This document shows, in pieces, positions 1 through 7,892 of a stretch of 64,000 nt of DNA. Each line of letters opens with the position of its first letter. Within the stretch, counting starts at the first letter, position 1. This stretch comes from Petrocella atlantisensis. GTDB taxonomy: Bacteria; Bacillota; Clostridia; Lachnospirales; Vallitaleaceae. The position numbers and the translations under genes are program-made. A model generated the notes under the pieces. The model did no database searches. It was not told where the DNA came from and saw only the letters and a program-made list of their open reading frames with translations. The DNA lies in contig NZ_LR130778.1 of assembly GCF_900538275.1 (NCBI RefSeq), positions 1,340,001 through 1,404,000 of the forward strand. Direction: 5' to 3'.

Positions 1-1789
1 CAAATGCTGCATATTCAATCAATTCCTCATTTGTAAAATCAATTTGAGAGTTGATATTCACAACTTCAAATACACCCTTTGTTAGCGTTCCCGTCTTATC
101 GAAAACAACTGTTTCCACATTGTTCAACGCTTCAAGATAGTTACTGCCTTTTACTAATATACCTCTCTTCGATGCTCCACCAATCCCTCCGAAGAAGCCC
201 AATGGTATTGAAATTACTAACGCACATGGACAAGATATAACTAAGAACACTAAGGCTCGATATATCCATGTAGAGAAAGTTGCACCGGGGATCACCAATG
301 GAGGTATGATTGCTAAGGCTAATGCTCCAAAAACTACAATCGGAGTATAGGAACGCGCAAATTTTGTTATAAATTTTTCTGTAGGAGCTTTCTTACTGCT
401 GGCATTCTGAACCAGATCCAAAATTTTAGATACAGTTGAATCACCAAAATCCTTTGTTACCTCTATTGTCAAAACGCCATTTTTATTAATGAATCCGCTC
501 AATGCATCGTTTCCTGGCTCGAGTTCACGAGGAACAGATTCCCCTGTTAACGCTGCAGTGTCAACCATTGAGTTTCCTTCTATAACCTTGCCATCGAGGG
601 GAACTTTTTCTCCTGGCTTAACAATAATGATGTCACCTATGTTTACCTCTTCAGGAGATACTTTCCTGATCTCATTGCCAACTTTAAGATTTGCATAGTC
701 AGGACGTATATCCATCAAAGCACTTATTGATTTTCTGGAGTGACCTACAGCTATATCCTGAAACAATTCACCTACCAGATAGAACAGCATAACTGCTACA
801 CCTTCTGGATACTCTCCAACGAAGAAAGCACCAATGGTAGCAATACTCATTAGAAAATGCTCACTGAATACCTGTCCACGGGCAATACCTTTTATTGCTC
901 TTAAGACAACCTCTCCACCAACTATAATATAACTAATAATAAATAAGGTAAGCTCAAGCCAATTTTGGAAATTAAAGATGATTCCCACGGCAAATATTGC
1001 TCCACCGACCACAAGTCTTATGATTTCTTTTTTGTTGACACCTTCTTCTTCCTCTTCATTATTTTCTTTTATGTTGGCCTTAGATGTATCTTTCTCAAAA
1101 ACAATCTTTACATCCGGTTCGATTTTTTTTACAATGCCTTCAATCTTCTCATTTAATTCAGTGCGGTTTACTTTCGGACTTATTTCCATTGTTAGTTTCT
1201 TCGAAACAAAATCTACTGCAGCAAACTCCACTCCTTCTAAACCGCTTATTTCTTTTTCCATTTTAGCTGCACAATTCGCGCATCCAAGTCCTTCAAGCAT
1301 TACTATGCTTTTGTTCACCTTTTTCTTCTCTGCATCAACTATTTTAACATCCGGCTCAAGTTTACTAACAATGGATGTTACTTCTCCAAGAATTTTACCA
1401 AATTCCTTTTTATCGACCGCTTCAATTGTCAGCTTCTTAGATACAAAATCAACGGTCGCACTATTTACTCCTTCGAGGCTTTGTGTTTGAGCTTCAATCT
1501 TTGCAGCACAATTCGCGCAGTCAAGTCCTTCAAGTATTAATACTTTTTTATTGCTCTTGTTAACGGATTTTTCTTTCACTACCACATCCGGTTCGTGCTT
1601 GTGCACTATGGTTTCAACTTGCTGTAGTGTATTCTTATACTCTTGCTCTGATTCAGTTTCTAAAGTCAATGTCTTGTTCATGAAGTTCATATAGGCTTTG
1701 ACTCCATTTAATTTATTAACCTCATCTTCAATTTTAGCTGCACAATTTGCACAATCTAAACCTTCTAAAATTACTTCCTTCTTTAACAT
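1..1789 (-). CDS. cadA: Cadmium/zinc-type P1B ATPase (partial, C-terminus off the window)
   Basis: Heavy-metal efflux pump of the inner membrane. From the ATG at 1789 (GGAGGG upstream) the frame stays open to the window edge, 596 codons. The first ~250 residues carry three heavy-metal-associated domains, each with a CANC metal site (GLDCANCAAKIE twice, GLGCANCAAKME once). Then come a lysine/glutamate-rich linker, membrane segments, the actuator motif TGES, the transport-site motif SCPCALVIS and the phosphorylation motif DKTGTLTKG just before the edge. CPC plus a CadC-type regulator 13 bases upstream favours Cd/Zn/Pb export; the substrate is inferred. Three metal-binding domains is more than the one or two common in CadA. 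The ATP-binding domain lies outside the window. Confidence 0.93.
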   Translation of the reverse strand, partial: MLKKEVILEGLDCANCAAKIEDEVNKLNGVKAYMNFMNKTLTLETESEQEYKNTLQQVETIVHKHEPDVVVKEKSVNKSNKKVLILEGLDCANCAAKIEAQTQSLEGVNSATVDFVSKKLTIEAVDKKEFGKILGEVTSIVSKLEPDVKIVDAEKKKVNKSIVMLEGLGCANCAAKMEKEISGLEGVEFAAVDFVSKKLTMEISPKVNRTELNEKIEGIVKKIEPDVKIVFEKDTSKANIKENNEEEEEGVNKKEIIRLVVGGAIFAVGIIFNFQNWLELTLFIISYIIVGGEVVLRAIKGIARGQVFSEHFLMSIATIGAFFVGEYPEGVAVMLFYLVGELFQDIAVGHSRKSISALMDIRPDYANLKVGNEIRKVSPEEVNIGDIIIVKPGEKVPLDGKVIEGNSMVDTAALTGESVPRELEPGNDALSGFINKNGVLTIEVTKDFGDSTVSKILDLVQNASSKKAPTEKFITKFARSYTPIVVFGALALAIIPPLVIPGATFSTWIYRALVFLVISCPCALVISIPLGFFGGIGGASKRGILVKGSNYLEALNNVETVVFDKTGTLTKGVFEVVNINSQIDFTNEELIEYAAF

Positions 1790-1802
1790 TACTGGCCCTC
1801 CT

Positions 1803-2177
1803 TTACTTTCTTTCTTCTAAAATATGAATTAATCCCTGGTCAAATATTTGCTTTACGTGTTCATCTTCAAGGGAGTAGAATACAATCTTTCCTTCTCTTC
1901 TGCTCTTTACTAGTTCAGCCTGCTTTAAGACTCTTAGCTGATGTGAAATTGCTGATTGGGTCATATTTAATAAGAATGCAATATCGCAAACGCACATCTC
2001 TGCTTCATCTAACGCCCAGAGTATTTTAATTCTTGTTGAATCCCCAAAGACCTTAAATAGCTCCGCAAGATCATATAGGTTTTCTTCTTGAGGCATTTTT
2101 TCTCGAACTTGATTAACAGTATCCTCATGTATAACATCACAGTCGCATCTTTCAGCTGGTTGAATTTTCCTTGCCAC
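1803..2177 (-). CDS. cadC: ArsR/SmtB-family metal-sensing repressor, CadC-like
   Basis: A 124-residue winged-helix repressor that should release DNA when it binds Cd, Pb or Zn. The start is GTG at 2177: an ATG two bases upstream is in another frame, and the site TGGAGGTGGT (2181-2190) sits correctly for the GTG. Cysteines 11 and 13 near the N-terminus together with C62 and C64 in MCVCD match the paired-cysteine metal site of CadC proteins. The recognition helix region is MTQSAISHQLRVLKQAEL. It is the first gene of a two-gene operon with the efflux ATPase, and two palindromic operators lie directly upstream, so autoregulation is likely. The family is certain; the exact metal is inferred. Confidence 0.92.
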   Translation of the reverse strand: MARKIQPAERCDCDVIHEDTVNQVREKMPQEENLYDLAELFKVFGDSTRIKILWALDEAEMCVCDIAFLLNMTQSAISHQLRVLKQAELVKSRREGKIVFYSLEDEHVKQIFDQGLIHILEERK

Positions 2178-2203
2178 ATTACCACCTCCAATATTTCAAT
2201 TGT

Positions 2204-2225
2204 ATACTTGAACAGTTATTCATAT
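2204..2225. promoter_or_regulatory. CadC-type operator, promoter-downstream copy
   Basis: Reads ATACTTGAACAGTTATTCAT on the plus strand, the interrupted palindrome TTGAA-N6-TTCA typical of ArsR/CadC operators. It lies downstream of the -10 box, between promoter and repressor gene. It shares its core (TACTTGAACAGTTATTCA) with the second copy and their centres are 60 bases apart. Confidence 0.75.
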
Positions 2226-2230
2226 GTTTT

Positions 2231-2259
2231 ATTTTACTACCACAATAATAAGATGTCAA
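2231..2259 (-). promoter_or_regulatory. Promoter of the cadC-cadA operon
   Basis: On the minus strand TTGACA (2259-2254), a 17-base spacer, then TAAAAT (2236-2231): a near-consensus vegetative promoter. It is flanked on both sides by CadC-type palindromes, consistent with tight repression relieved by metal. Confidence 0.8.
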
Positions 2260-2264
2260 TAGAT

Positions 2265-2284
2265 ACTTGAACAGTTATTCAAGT
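2265..2284. promoter_or_regulatory. CadC-type operator, promoter-upstream copy
   Basis: Perfect interrupted palindrome ACTTGAA-CAGTTA-TTCAAGT with 7-base arms and a 6-base spacer, just upstream of the -35 box. It is the more symmetric of the two copies. Confidence 0.78.
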
Positions 2285-2328
2285 GAACGAGCAATATATT
2301 GTCTATTTATACTTGATGAGGGTTTTAA

Positions 2329-2375
2329 CGATTAAAACACCGCCAGATAAAGGATAATTCTCATCTATTGGCGGT
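2329..2375 (-). terminator. Probable intrinsic terminator
   Basis: ACCGCCA (2339-2345) pairs with TGGCGGT (2369-2375); read on the minus strand the stem is followed by GTTTTAA. It lies downstream of the recombinase-tail remnant. The loop is long and the T-run short, so confidence is moderate. Confidence 0.45.
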
Positions 2376-2387
2376 TAGTTATATGCA

Positions 2388-2584
2388 TTATATTTCTACA
2401 TCAATTTCAGCGCTGGGCCTGAACTCAACAGTCATTATCATCTAAGACTGTTAACTTCTCAATAAGCCGTCTCACCAATAGATCATCATATTCTGCGAGT
2501 TGACATGACTGCGTTTTCAACCAATGCATTTTGCCTCAGTTCACGCAAGCGGTATATCTCATCAGCCACTTCGTTATAGTGTTG
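2388..2584 (-). pseudogene. Serine-recombinase C-terminal tail, frameshifted remnant
   Basis: Translating the minus strand in pieces gives HYNEVADEIYRLRELRQNAL, then after one frame change AEYDDLLVRRLIEKLTVLDD, then after a second change TVEFRPSAEIDVEI followed by a stop (2388-2390). This is the layout of the coiled-coil and final strand region of large clostridial serine recombinases (LVRRLIEKxTVxDD...VEFxSGxEI). No start codon or catalytic domain remains. It sits directly behind a gene whose own C-terminus is the same kind of tail, so two recombinase tails occur in tandem. The homology is recognised by eye; the frameshifts are visible in the bases. Confidence 0.7.
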
Positions 2585-2590
2585 TATCGA

Positions 2591-4186
2591 TTACTCGTCA
2601 ATTTGGATTTCAATTCCAGACTTAAATTCCACAATGAAATAGTCATCATAAACCGTTATCTTTTCCAAGAGAGTCCTTACATAATCTTCTTCATATTCAG
2701 TCAACTCGCAAGGCAGATCGTTAAGGAAACGCATCATCTCATCGAGTCGTGTTCTCAGATCCTGTCGGGATGCCTGCTCATTTTGAAGGGCCTGCTTCTC
2801 ATCACGCAGCCTTCTAATCTCCATACCAAGCTCATCACCGGTATTCTTAGAATTAACGGTTGCCAATAGCTCAGATGCTTGACCAGTTACCTCACTCTTG
2901 ATGAGATCCAGTTCTTTTTCCGTTAAGTCATCATTAAGTGTAAAAACTGCAACCCCCATCAGTTCACCGCCTACTTCTTCAACTGTGAACTCATATTTTG
3001 AAACCTTTGCGTTCAAGCTGTCACGTTCGCTATAGTATTTCATCATCCCCCTTTGTTCCTCGCCTGGCAATCTGCGTTTTTCAATTGCTTTTAGGATTTC
3101 CTCTTCGTATTTAGTGAGCTCATGCGAAGAGATTTCTTCAGAATCATATGATTTTTCCATGTAGCCATAGTCATTTTCAACATCATAAGTGACGGCTATC
3201 AGAGGCATATAGAGCTTCATTTGATGAACTCTGTCAGTGTTTTGAATTGTCATACCGAGATTCTCTAGTAGAACATCCTGCAGTTTCATACTCGAACCAT
3301 AAAAAGTAATGTAACCGTTATGGGTCATAGCGCCACATTCATTATTCATTCTTTGCTCGCCATACCTTTTAAAATCAATGTAATCTTCAAGATTTTCATC
3401 GTATTCAAAATGGCCGGAGTCACATATCATAAATCGCCCATACTCTTCTGCACTTCTAATACCATCAAACAATTGAAATTCATGCATATGATCTAGTAAA
3501 GCGTTTATTTCATACAGGTTTCTTGGTCTGATGTACGCCATTAACTTTTCAAAATATTGAGATTCATGACCACCCATCTCTTTAAAGCGCTTTGAAAAAT
3601 CATTTAGCCTGTTTACCTTGGCCGCCATCGATTCATCATTGCTAATGAACTCAATCAACCTATTAGGTAACATATCGCTTTCAAAGGAAAGTTTACATTC
3701 TTCGATGTCCTTAACTTCTAATCGAATCAACGCCTTTTCAATAGAGCTAGAAGGGCACGGCATGTAAATGAACTCCTGATCTCCATGAGCTTCAAAACAT
3801 AATGTAGCTATTTCACTTTGCCAGTAATAACAAGGAAAGTGCCTGCCATCATAAACCTGTTCAGGTTGATTTCTATTTTGATAAAGGACTCCATAAGGTG
3901 TTACAACTTTCATTGGACTGAATTTCATAAGTTCATCAACCACGGCTCTTCCATCGATTGCTTCAAGTTCTTTTGTAGTCGCAGCACCGACCTCATTGAG
4001 ATATACATCCCTTCCCACCGCATTCAGATTGCTAAAATCACTGATGACACTATAACAATGGGCATTTGTTGAAACAATTATTCCAAGCTCCTCGCAGATT
4101 TTACTAAACTTTTCTTCTGCAACGGGAAACCAAGCTTCTATAGATTTCTCATCGATGTTGTTTGATTTCTTAATTGTAATGTACAT
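2591..4186 (-). CDS. Antirestriction-like mobile-element protein fused to a serine-recombinase tail
   Basis: 531 residues from the ATG at 4186, chosen because GGAGGG sits 7 bases upstream; a longer frame to 4228 runs through a terminator hairpin. Residues 1 to ~430 resemble the large antirestriction proteins of clostridial conjugative elements (VISDFSNLNAVG, VYDGRHFPCYYW, SGHFEYDENLEDYIDFKRYG, and an end near SEVTGQ). In those relatives I would expect a SDGWGE-type ending. Here, about 15 residues after TGQ, the sequence becomes a recombinase-type coiled coil and tail (EIRRLRDEKQ, YVRTLLEKITVYDD, FIVEFKSGIEIQIDE). This looks like a chimera made by recombination between two element genes. Whether the product is stable or active is unknown. 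Confidence 0.7.
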   Translation of the reverse strand: MYITIKKSNNIDEKSIEAWFPVAEEKFSKICEELGIIVSTNAHCYSVISDFSNLNAVGRDVYLNEVGAATTKELEAIDGRAVVDELMKFSPMKVVTPYGVLYQNRNQPEQVYDGRHFPCYYWQSEIATLCFEAHGDQEFIYMPCPSSSIEKALIRLEVKDIEECKLSFESDMLPNRLIEFISNDESMAAKVNRLNDFSKRFKEMGGHESQYFEKLMAYIRPRNLYEINALLDHMHEFQLFDGIRSAEEYGRFMICDSGHFEYDENLEDYIDFKRYGEQRMNNECGAMTHNGYITFYGSSMKLQDVLLENLGMTIQNTDRVHQMKLYMPLIAVTYDVENDYGYMEKSYDSEEISSHELTKYEEEILKAIEKRRLPGEEQRGMMKYYSERDSLNAKVSKYEFTVEEVGGELMGVAVFTLNDDLTEKELDLIKSEVTGQASELLATVNSKNTGDELGMEIRRLRDEKQALQNEQASRQDLRTRLDEMMRFLNDLPCELTEYEEDYVRTLLEKITVYDDYFIVEFKSGIEIQIDE

Positions 4187-4214
4187 TTCGTATCCCTCCA
4201 TTTCATTTTGTGAC

Positions 4215-4257
4215 AATAAAAAAACCACATCCTACATTTTGATTTTGTAGAAGGTGG
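4215..4257 (-). terminator. Terminator hairpin in the leader of the antirestriction-like gene
   Basis: On the minus strand CCACCTTCTAC (4257-4247), an 11-base loop, GTAGGATGTGG (4235-4225), then seven Ts. It ends about 30 bases before the start codon at 4186 with no gene between, so it is either an attenuator or the terminator of a gene displaced by the IS21 insertion. The gene at 6833 has the same arrangement. Confidence 0.7.
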
Positions 4258-4315
4258 CTTAAGTGAACTTTACTTGGAGCGCTGTCGCTGAATATTTCGC
4301 TCTGAGAGAGCATAG

Positions 4316-4379
4316 TGTACGCAGTTGACTGAGCCACCCTCACGCTCAGAATGAGCCAGTCTGTTAGTGGCAGAGCCAC
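4316..4379. repeat. IS21 left terminal inverted repeat region
   Basis: Three blocks (TACGCA, TGAGCCACCC, AATGAGCCA and CAGAGCCA) recur in the same order and spacing in the reverse complement of 6749-6812, as expected for the multiple transposase binding sites of IS21 ends. Confidence 0.75.
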
Positions 4380-4406
4380 CGCTCTTTTGAGCGGCAGCTC
4401 ATGTAT

Positions 4407-5150
4407 TTATTCTTTTATTCCATATCGTTCCCTCATTGAAGTTTTACCATCAATGAATATTTTATAGGAGTCATGTACGATACGATCAAGTATTGCGTCT
4501 GCTAGGGTGCCTTCACCAATCTTCTCGTGCCATCCACCAGGTGAGAATTGTGAACAAAAGATTGTCGAATTTATTTGGTGACGTGATTCAATTAGTTCTA
4601 GTAAATCTCTTGCCTCATTACCTCTAAGAGGTACAAGTAACCATTCGTCTAGAATTAGAAGATTAACTTTTTTGTATTGATTAAGCACCTTTTGAAAGAT
4701 ACCCTCTCCACGAGCTACAGTGAGTTCGTCAAGAAGTTCAGGTAACCTTACATATCTTACGGTATAGTAGTTTCGACAGGCGGCTATACCAAAGGCACAG
4801 CTCAAATAGGATTTACCGTTTCCAGAAGCACCCATGATAATAATGTTGTGGTGATCTGCTATGTAATTGCACGACCCTAATCTTATAATCTGTCCACGGT
4901 CAAGTTTTCTGTCTTCATGGTACTGGACATCCTCAATACAGGCATTGTGGAATCTAAATCCAGCCTTTTTCATAAGTCTTGCTAGTTTATTGTTCTTTCT
5001 TCTCGACCACTCTAAATCAACAATCATACCAAATCTTTCTTCGAAGGAGAGATGATCATAAGATGTATCATGAAGTTGATTTGTATAGTTGTCCGCCATA
5101 GCATTAAGACGCATTTCATTTAACTTGTTGATGGTTGAATTATTAAGCAT
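4407..5150 (-). CDS. istB: IS21 helper ATPase IstB
   Basis: 247-residue AAA+ ATPase that helps the IstA transposase choose and remodel target DNA. Walker A GASGNGKS is at residues 107-114, Walker B LLILDEW at 164-170, and the typical IstB N-terminus (LNEMRLNAMADNY) and ending (DGKTSMRERYG) are present. Length is normal for the family. Its start overlaps the stop of istA by one base (TAATG), indicating translational coupling. Confidence 0.95.
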   Translation of the reverse strand: MLNNSTINKLNEMRLNAMADNYTNQLHDTSYDHLSFEERFGMIVDLEWSRRKNNKLARLMKKAGFRFHNACIEDVQYHEDRKLDRGQIIRLGSCNYIADHHNIIIMGASGNGKSYLSCAFGIAACRNYYTVRYVRLPELLDELTVARGEGIFQKVLNQYKKVNLLILDEWLLVPLRGNEARDLLELIESRHQINSTIFCSQFSPGGWHEKIGEGTLADAILDRIVHDSYKIFIDGKTSMRERYGIKE

Positions 5151-6691
5151 TAGTTATCCCTCCCATAGTAGTCAGCACCTCTAGTGAATCCATAATCAGA
5201 GGATTCGTCGCTGGAAGGGATAAATGGTTCTTCGACGATTTTGTCAGCACCTGTTTTAAGGATCGTCTGAACACTTTTGTAATTAGGCTTGGGTGTATAG
5301 GTTAATGCTTTTGCACAGGCAGCTTCTAACCGTATCACCGAGTATTTGTCAGCTGATTTTAGTAGCGCCATGCACGCTCTATAGGTTTGCTGCTCAAGAC
5401 GCCTTGATGATAATATCGCTTTAATCACAACTTCAGTATTTGGTCCAATGTCTTTAGCCCAAGAAATAAACCGATCAGCATTCCATTCATTGTATTGCTT
5501 ATGATTTTCGGGCATATGTTCTGGCAGGGTATGATACTGTCCCGGACGACCATGTAACCTTATATGTGAAGCGATGCGATGGGTTTTGTAAAAGACTTCA
5601 ATAATGTTTTTTGTAACTCGAACATCTACTTTATTTTTGATATATTCATAGGGAACAGAGTAATGCATTTTATCTACACTTATGTGATAATTAAACTGTA
5701 CAGTTGCTATTTTCCAGGTAGACAGCTCGTACTGGGTTGCAGGTAAAGGTATAAGTGTATGTTTCTCTTCAGAGTCAAAGACACTTCTTCTGCAGCCCTC
5801 TTTCTTTTGAAAAGGCTTTTGATTGAACTCTTCAAGTTTATCTTTGATGACTGTGTTAAGTTCATACAAGGTAAAGAACTGTTGTTTTCTAATAGCAGCA
5901 ATAATCCAGGTAGAAATAACGCCAACAGTACCTTCAGCAGTAGGCTTATCTTTTGGTTTTCTGACTCTGGCGGGAATGACAACTGTTTCATAATGTTCAG
6001 CCATCTCGTGGTAGGTCTTATTAATGATTGGTGTATACCACGAAATGCTATCAACACCTGTCTTAAGGTTGTCAGGAACTAGTATTTTAGTGACACCACC
6101 AAAATACTTAAATGCATTGACATGTGCTGTAATCCAGCTTTCCATTTCCATAGATAGAAACGCCTCTACATAGGCATATGAGCTATATGGTAATGATGCT
6201 ACAAACACATACGCTTTAATGATTTCACCAGTTGTATTATCGATGATAGAGGCTGTTTTGCCAGCCCAATCGACTTCCAACTTCTCGCCGGGTTTGTTGT
6301 GTATCCTCATCGTTGCTTTTGTCTTACTGGCATAGCTACGATACATTTTACAAAACTGAGTGTACATGAAAGGAATTTCTCGATTAATTCGACATTCCTC
6401 ATTGTACTCATGCCACAGAAGACTAAGCGTTACACCTGATTTTGCCAGTTCCTTATGAATGTAATCATAGTCTGGTGCTTTACGATCAGAAGTGGCAATC
6501 CTTTCAGGGAAGTAGAGCTTTTCGAGCTCGGCATTGGATAAGTCCTTTTGCAAGGGCCATGATAAATCATGTTCCTGCGCCTTGTGAAGTGAGTTAGATA
6601 CAGTGTTCCTTGAGCATTCAAGACTGGCAGCAATTCCGCGTCCGCTGATGCCAAGACTATGAAGCCTTAGGATTTCTTTGTGGTTGGTCAT
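5150..6691 (-). CDS. istA: IS21 transposase IstA
   Basis: 513-residue DDE transposase. An N-terminal helix-turn-helix (residues ~5-38, LHSLGISGRGIAASLECSRN) is followed by an integrase core with likely catalytic residues D141 (EVDWAG), D207 (VPDNLKTG) and E253 (DKPTAEG). A C-terminal beta domain begins near residue 330. Length and motif order are normal, with no frameshift, so the element may still be mobile. Codes with istB as an operon inside the inverted repeats. Confidence 0.95.
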   Translation of the reverse strand: MTNHKEILRLHSLGISGRGIAASLECSRNTVSNSLHKAQEHDLSWPLQKDLSNAELEKLYFPERIATSDRKAPDYDYIHKELAKSGVTLSLLWHEYNEECRINREIPFMYTQFCKMYRSYASKTKATMRIHNKPGEKLEVDWAGKTASIIDNTTGEIIKAYVFVASLPYSSYAYVEAFLSMEMESWITAHVNAFKYFGGVTKILVPDNLKTGVDSISWYTPIINKTYHEMAEHYETVVIPARVRKPKDKPTAEGTVGVISTWIIAAIRKQQFFTLYELNTVIKDKLEEFNQKPFQKKEGCRRSVFDSEEKHTLIPLPATQYELSTWKIATVQFNYHISVDKMHYSVPYEYIKNKVDVRVTKNIIEVFYKTHRIASHIRLHGRPGQYHTLPEHMPENHKQYNEWNADRFISWAKDIGPNTEVVIKAILSSRRLEQQTYRACMALLKSADKYSVIRLEAACAKALTYTPKPNYKSVQTILKTGADKIVEEPFIPSSDESSDYGFTRGADYYGRDN

Positions 6692-6748
6692 ATAGTTGAC
6701 CTCCTCGAGTTATTTACACGAATAATGTGCATATACTCATTCTATCCT

Positions 6749-6812
6749 AATGGCTCTGCTTGCGTCACTGTGGCTCATTCTTAGCGTAGGGGTGGCTCAT
6801 TTAGTGCGTACC
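6749..6812. repeat. IS21 right terminal inverted repeat region
   Basis: Mirror of 4316-4379, with GTGGCTCAT twice and ending TTAGTGCGTA. The istA promoter probably lies just inside this end. Confidence 0.7.
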
Positions 6813-6832
6813 CTTGGCTCAAGTTTAAAATA

Positions 6833-7504
6833 TTATTCAGTCGCTCCGTATTTGGCGATGAGTATTGAATGAATGATTGCTTTAAATGCCTGATCACCTA
6901 TTAAAAACTTGTCAGCGATTTCATCCATTCTGATATATTCTCTTGCCGTATAGATGGTCTTTGCCATTTGATAGATGGCATAGCCATCAGTGTTGATGCC
7001 GCTTAAATTCATTTTCTTAAAATCAAAACTATCAGTATAAACATGATCCTTAGCTGCAGACCAGAGTTTATCATCAGCAGAAAATAGAAATAAAACGGCC
7101 AGATGGATTGAACTTCTATTTTCAACTGGAATCTCTTGTAGGCGACAGACAGAACCGAATCTCCCTCTGTGTGATTGGCTTATGAAAAAATCACCTGCGC
7201 AGTTTCTAATCAAATACTCAAGACGACTTTGAAGCCGGTGCGACTTACACTCATGAAAGCAACTTGAAATGAATCGATCATAGGATGCACCTCTACCATT
7301 ACTTTTCAGACATCCAATATCTAAATCAAATCTAAATTGCTCTGGTAAGGTTGGCAAGACCTCTTCTTCTTTTTCTTGTGCATCTATCTTTCCAAATCCG
7401 TGTACCACAATTATTCCTCTACCCCTTGGTGAGAAATTTGGAACCAACATCATCAACTGCTCTAGCTCTTGAAGTTCTGAATCATTCATAAAATACTTTG
7501 ACAT
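6833..7504 (-). CDS. Conjugative-element accessory protein, DUF6075-like C-terminus
   Basis: 223 residues from the ATG at 7504, chosen for the GAGAGG site just upstream; the frame is open back to 7603 but that part lies across a terminator hairpin. The start MSKYFMNDSELQELEQLMM and the PRGRG motif look like small proteins found beside antirestriction genes in clostridial elements. The C-terminal half (SIHLAVLFLFSADDKLW, INTDGYAIYQMAKTIY) resembles DUF6075 proteins. No catalytic motif is visible and the function is unknown. It was probably next to the antirestriction-like gene before the IS21 inserted between them. Confidence 0.6.
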   Translation of the reverse strand: MSKYFMNDSELQELEQLMMLVPNFSPRGRGIIVVHGFGKIDAQEKEEEVLPTLPEQFRFDLDIGCLKSNGRGASYDRFISSCFHECKSHRLQSRLEYLIRNCAGDFFISQSHRGRFGSVCRLQEIPVENRSSIHLAVLFLFSADDKLWSAAKDHVYTDSFDFKKMNLSGINTDGYAIYQMAKTIYTAREYIRMDEIADKFLIGDQAFKAIIHSILIAKYGATE

Positions 7505-7536
7505 CTTTTTTCCCTCTCTTTCTGGATTTTGAACAT

Positions 7537-7591
7537 AAAAAAAGAGGCAATGCTCATTGGTCTCTTCTAATTGACCAGTAAACTTTGCCTC
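7537..7591 (-). terminator. Terminator hairpin in the leader of the DUF6075-like gene
   Basis: GAGGCAA (minus strand, 7591-7585) pairs with TTGCCTC (7550-7544), with an inner TGGTC/GACCA stem, followed by seven Ts (7543-7537). It stands 33 bases before the start codon with no gene upstream that would need it, so attenuation is plausible. Confidence 0.68.
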
Positions 7592-7604
7592 ATAATTATT
7601 CATT

Positions 7605-7892
7605 ACTTAAATATTCATTTGTGTTATCAAAACTAATGCAAAACCATCGGTTTTTTCGATTTTAACCAATGTCATCTATATTTTAGCCCTTTTTTAGGGG
7701 TCAAAAAAGGTCATTTTTTCGTCTGTTTTTTGCCCAAAATTCAGACCAAAACCACTATATGTTGTGGTCAAACTCTACTATTTATCGCTAGAACCACTAC
7801 GCGTCATCAGAATTATCGCTTCTACGTGGCGGGTATAGGGCTTAAGAATATATGAGACGGATGGGGTATGGTGGGTAAGAATACTTGTCCTG
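7605..7892. other. Noncoding gap rich in small inverted repeats
   Basis: No gene seen. It holds several short hairpin sequences: AAAACC-ATC-GGTTTT (around 7640-7655), CCTTTTTT/AAAAAAGG (around 7685-7710) and CCAC-N8-GTGG within a larger GACC...GGTC (around 7743-7769). It separates the conjugative-element remnants from the GTPase operon and might mark a junction, but no att site could be identified. Confidence 0.4.

Larger units (their letters stand above)
4316..6812 (-). mobile_element. IS21-family insertion sequence
   Basis: Contains istA and istB, transcribed from the high-coordinate end. The ends are long imperfect inverted repeats with internal GTGGCTCA/TGAGCCAC copies: the left end from TGTACGCA at 4316 matches the reverse complement of the right end finishing near TGCGTACC at 6812. 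I found no convincing target duplication next to these limits, so the exact ends may be off by a few bases. Both genes are intact. It lies between two accessory genes of a clostridial conjugative element. Confidence 0.85.

Noticed and set aside
978-1490. 170-codon plus-strand frame
   Set aside because: Antisense to the efflux ATPase metal-binding region, whose motifs are unmistakable on the minus strand.
4187-4228. Longer start for the antirestriction-like gene
   Set aside because: The extension crosses the terminator T-run and lacks a ribosome site; the ATG at 4186 has GGAGGG at proper distance.
4280-4312. Palindrome-like GAGCG...CGCTC next to the IS21 left end as part of the element
   Set aside because: No counterpart exists at the right end and I see no matching target duplication, so it was left outside the element.
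7505-7603. Longer N-terminus of the DUF6075-like protein
   Set aside because: The extra codons are the terminator hairpin; the ATG at 7504 has a GAGAGG site.
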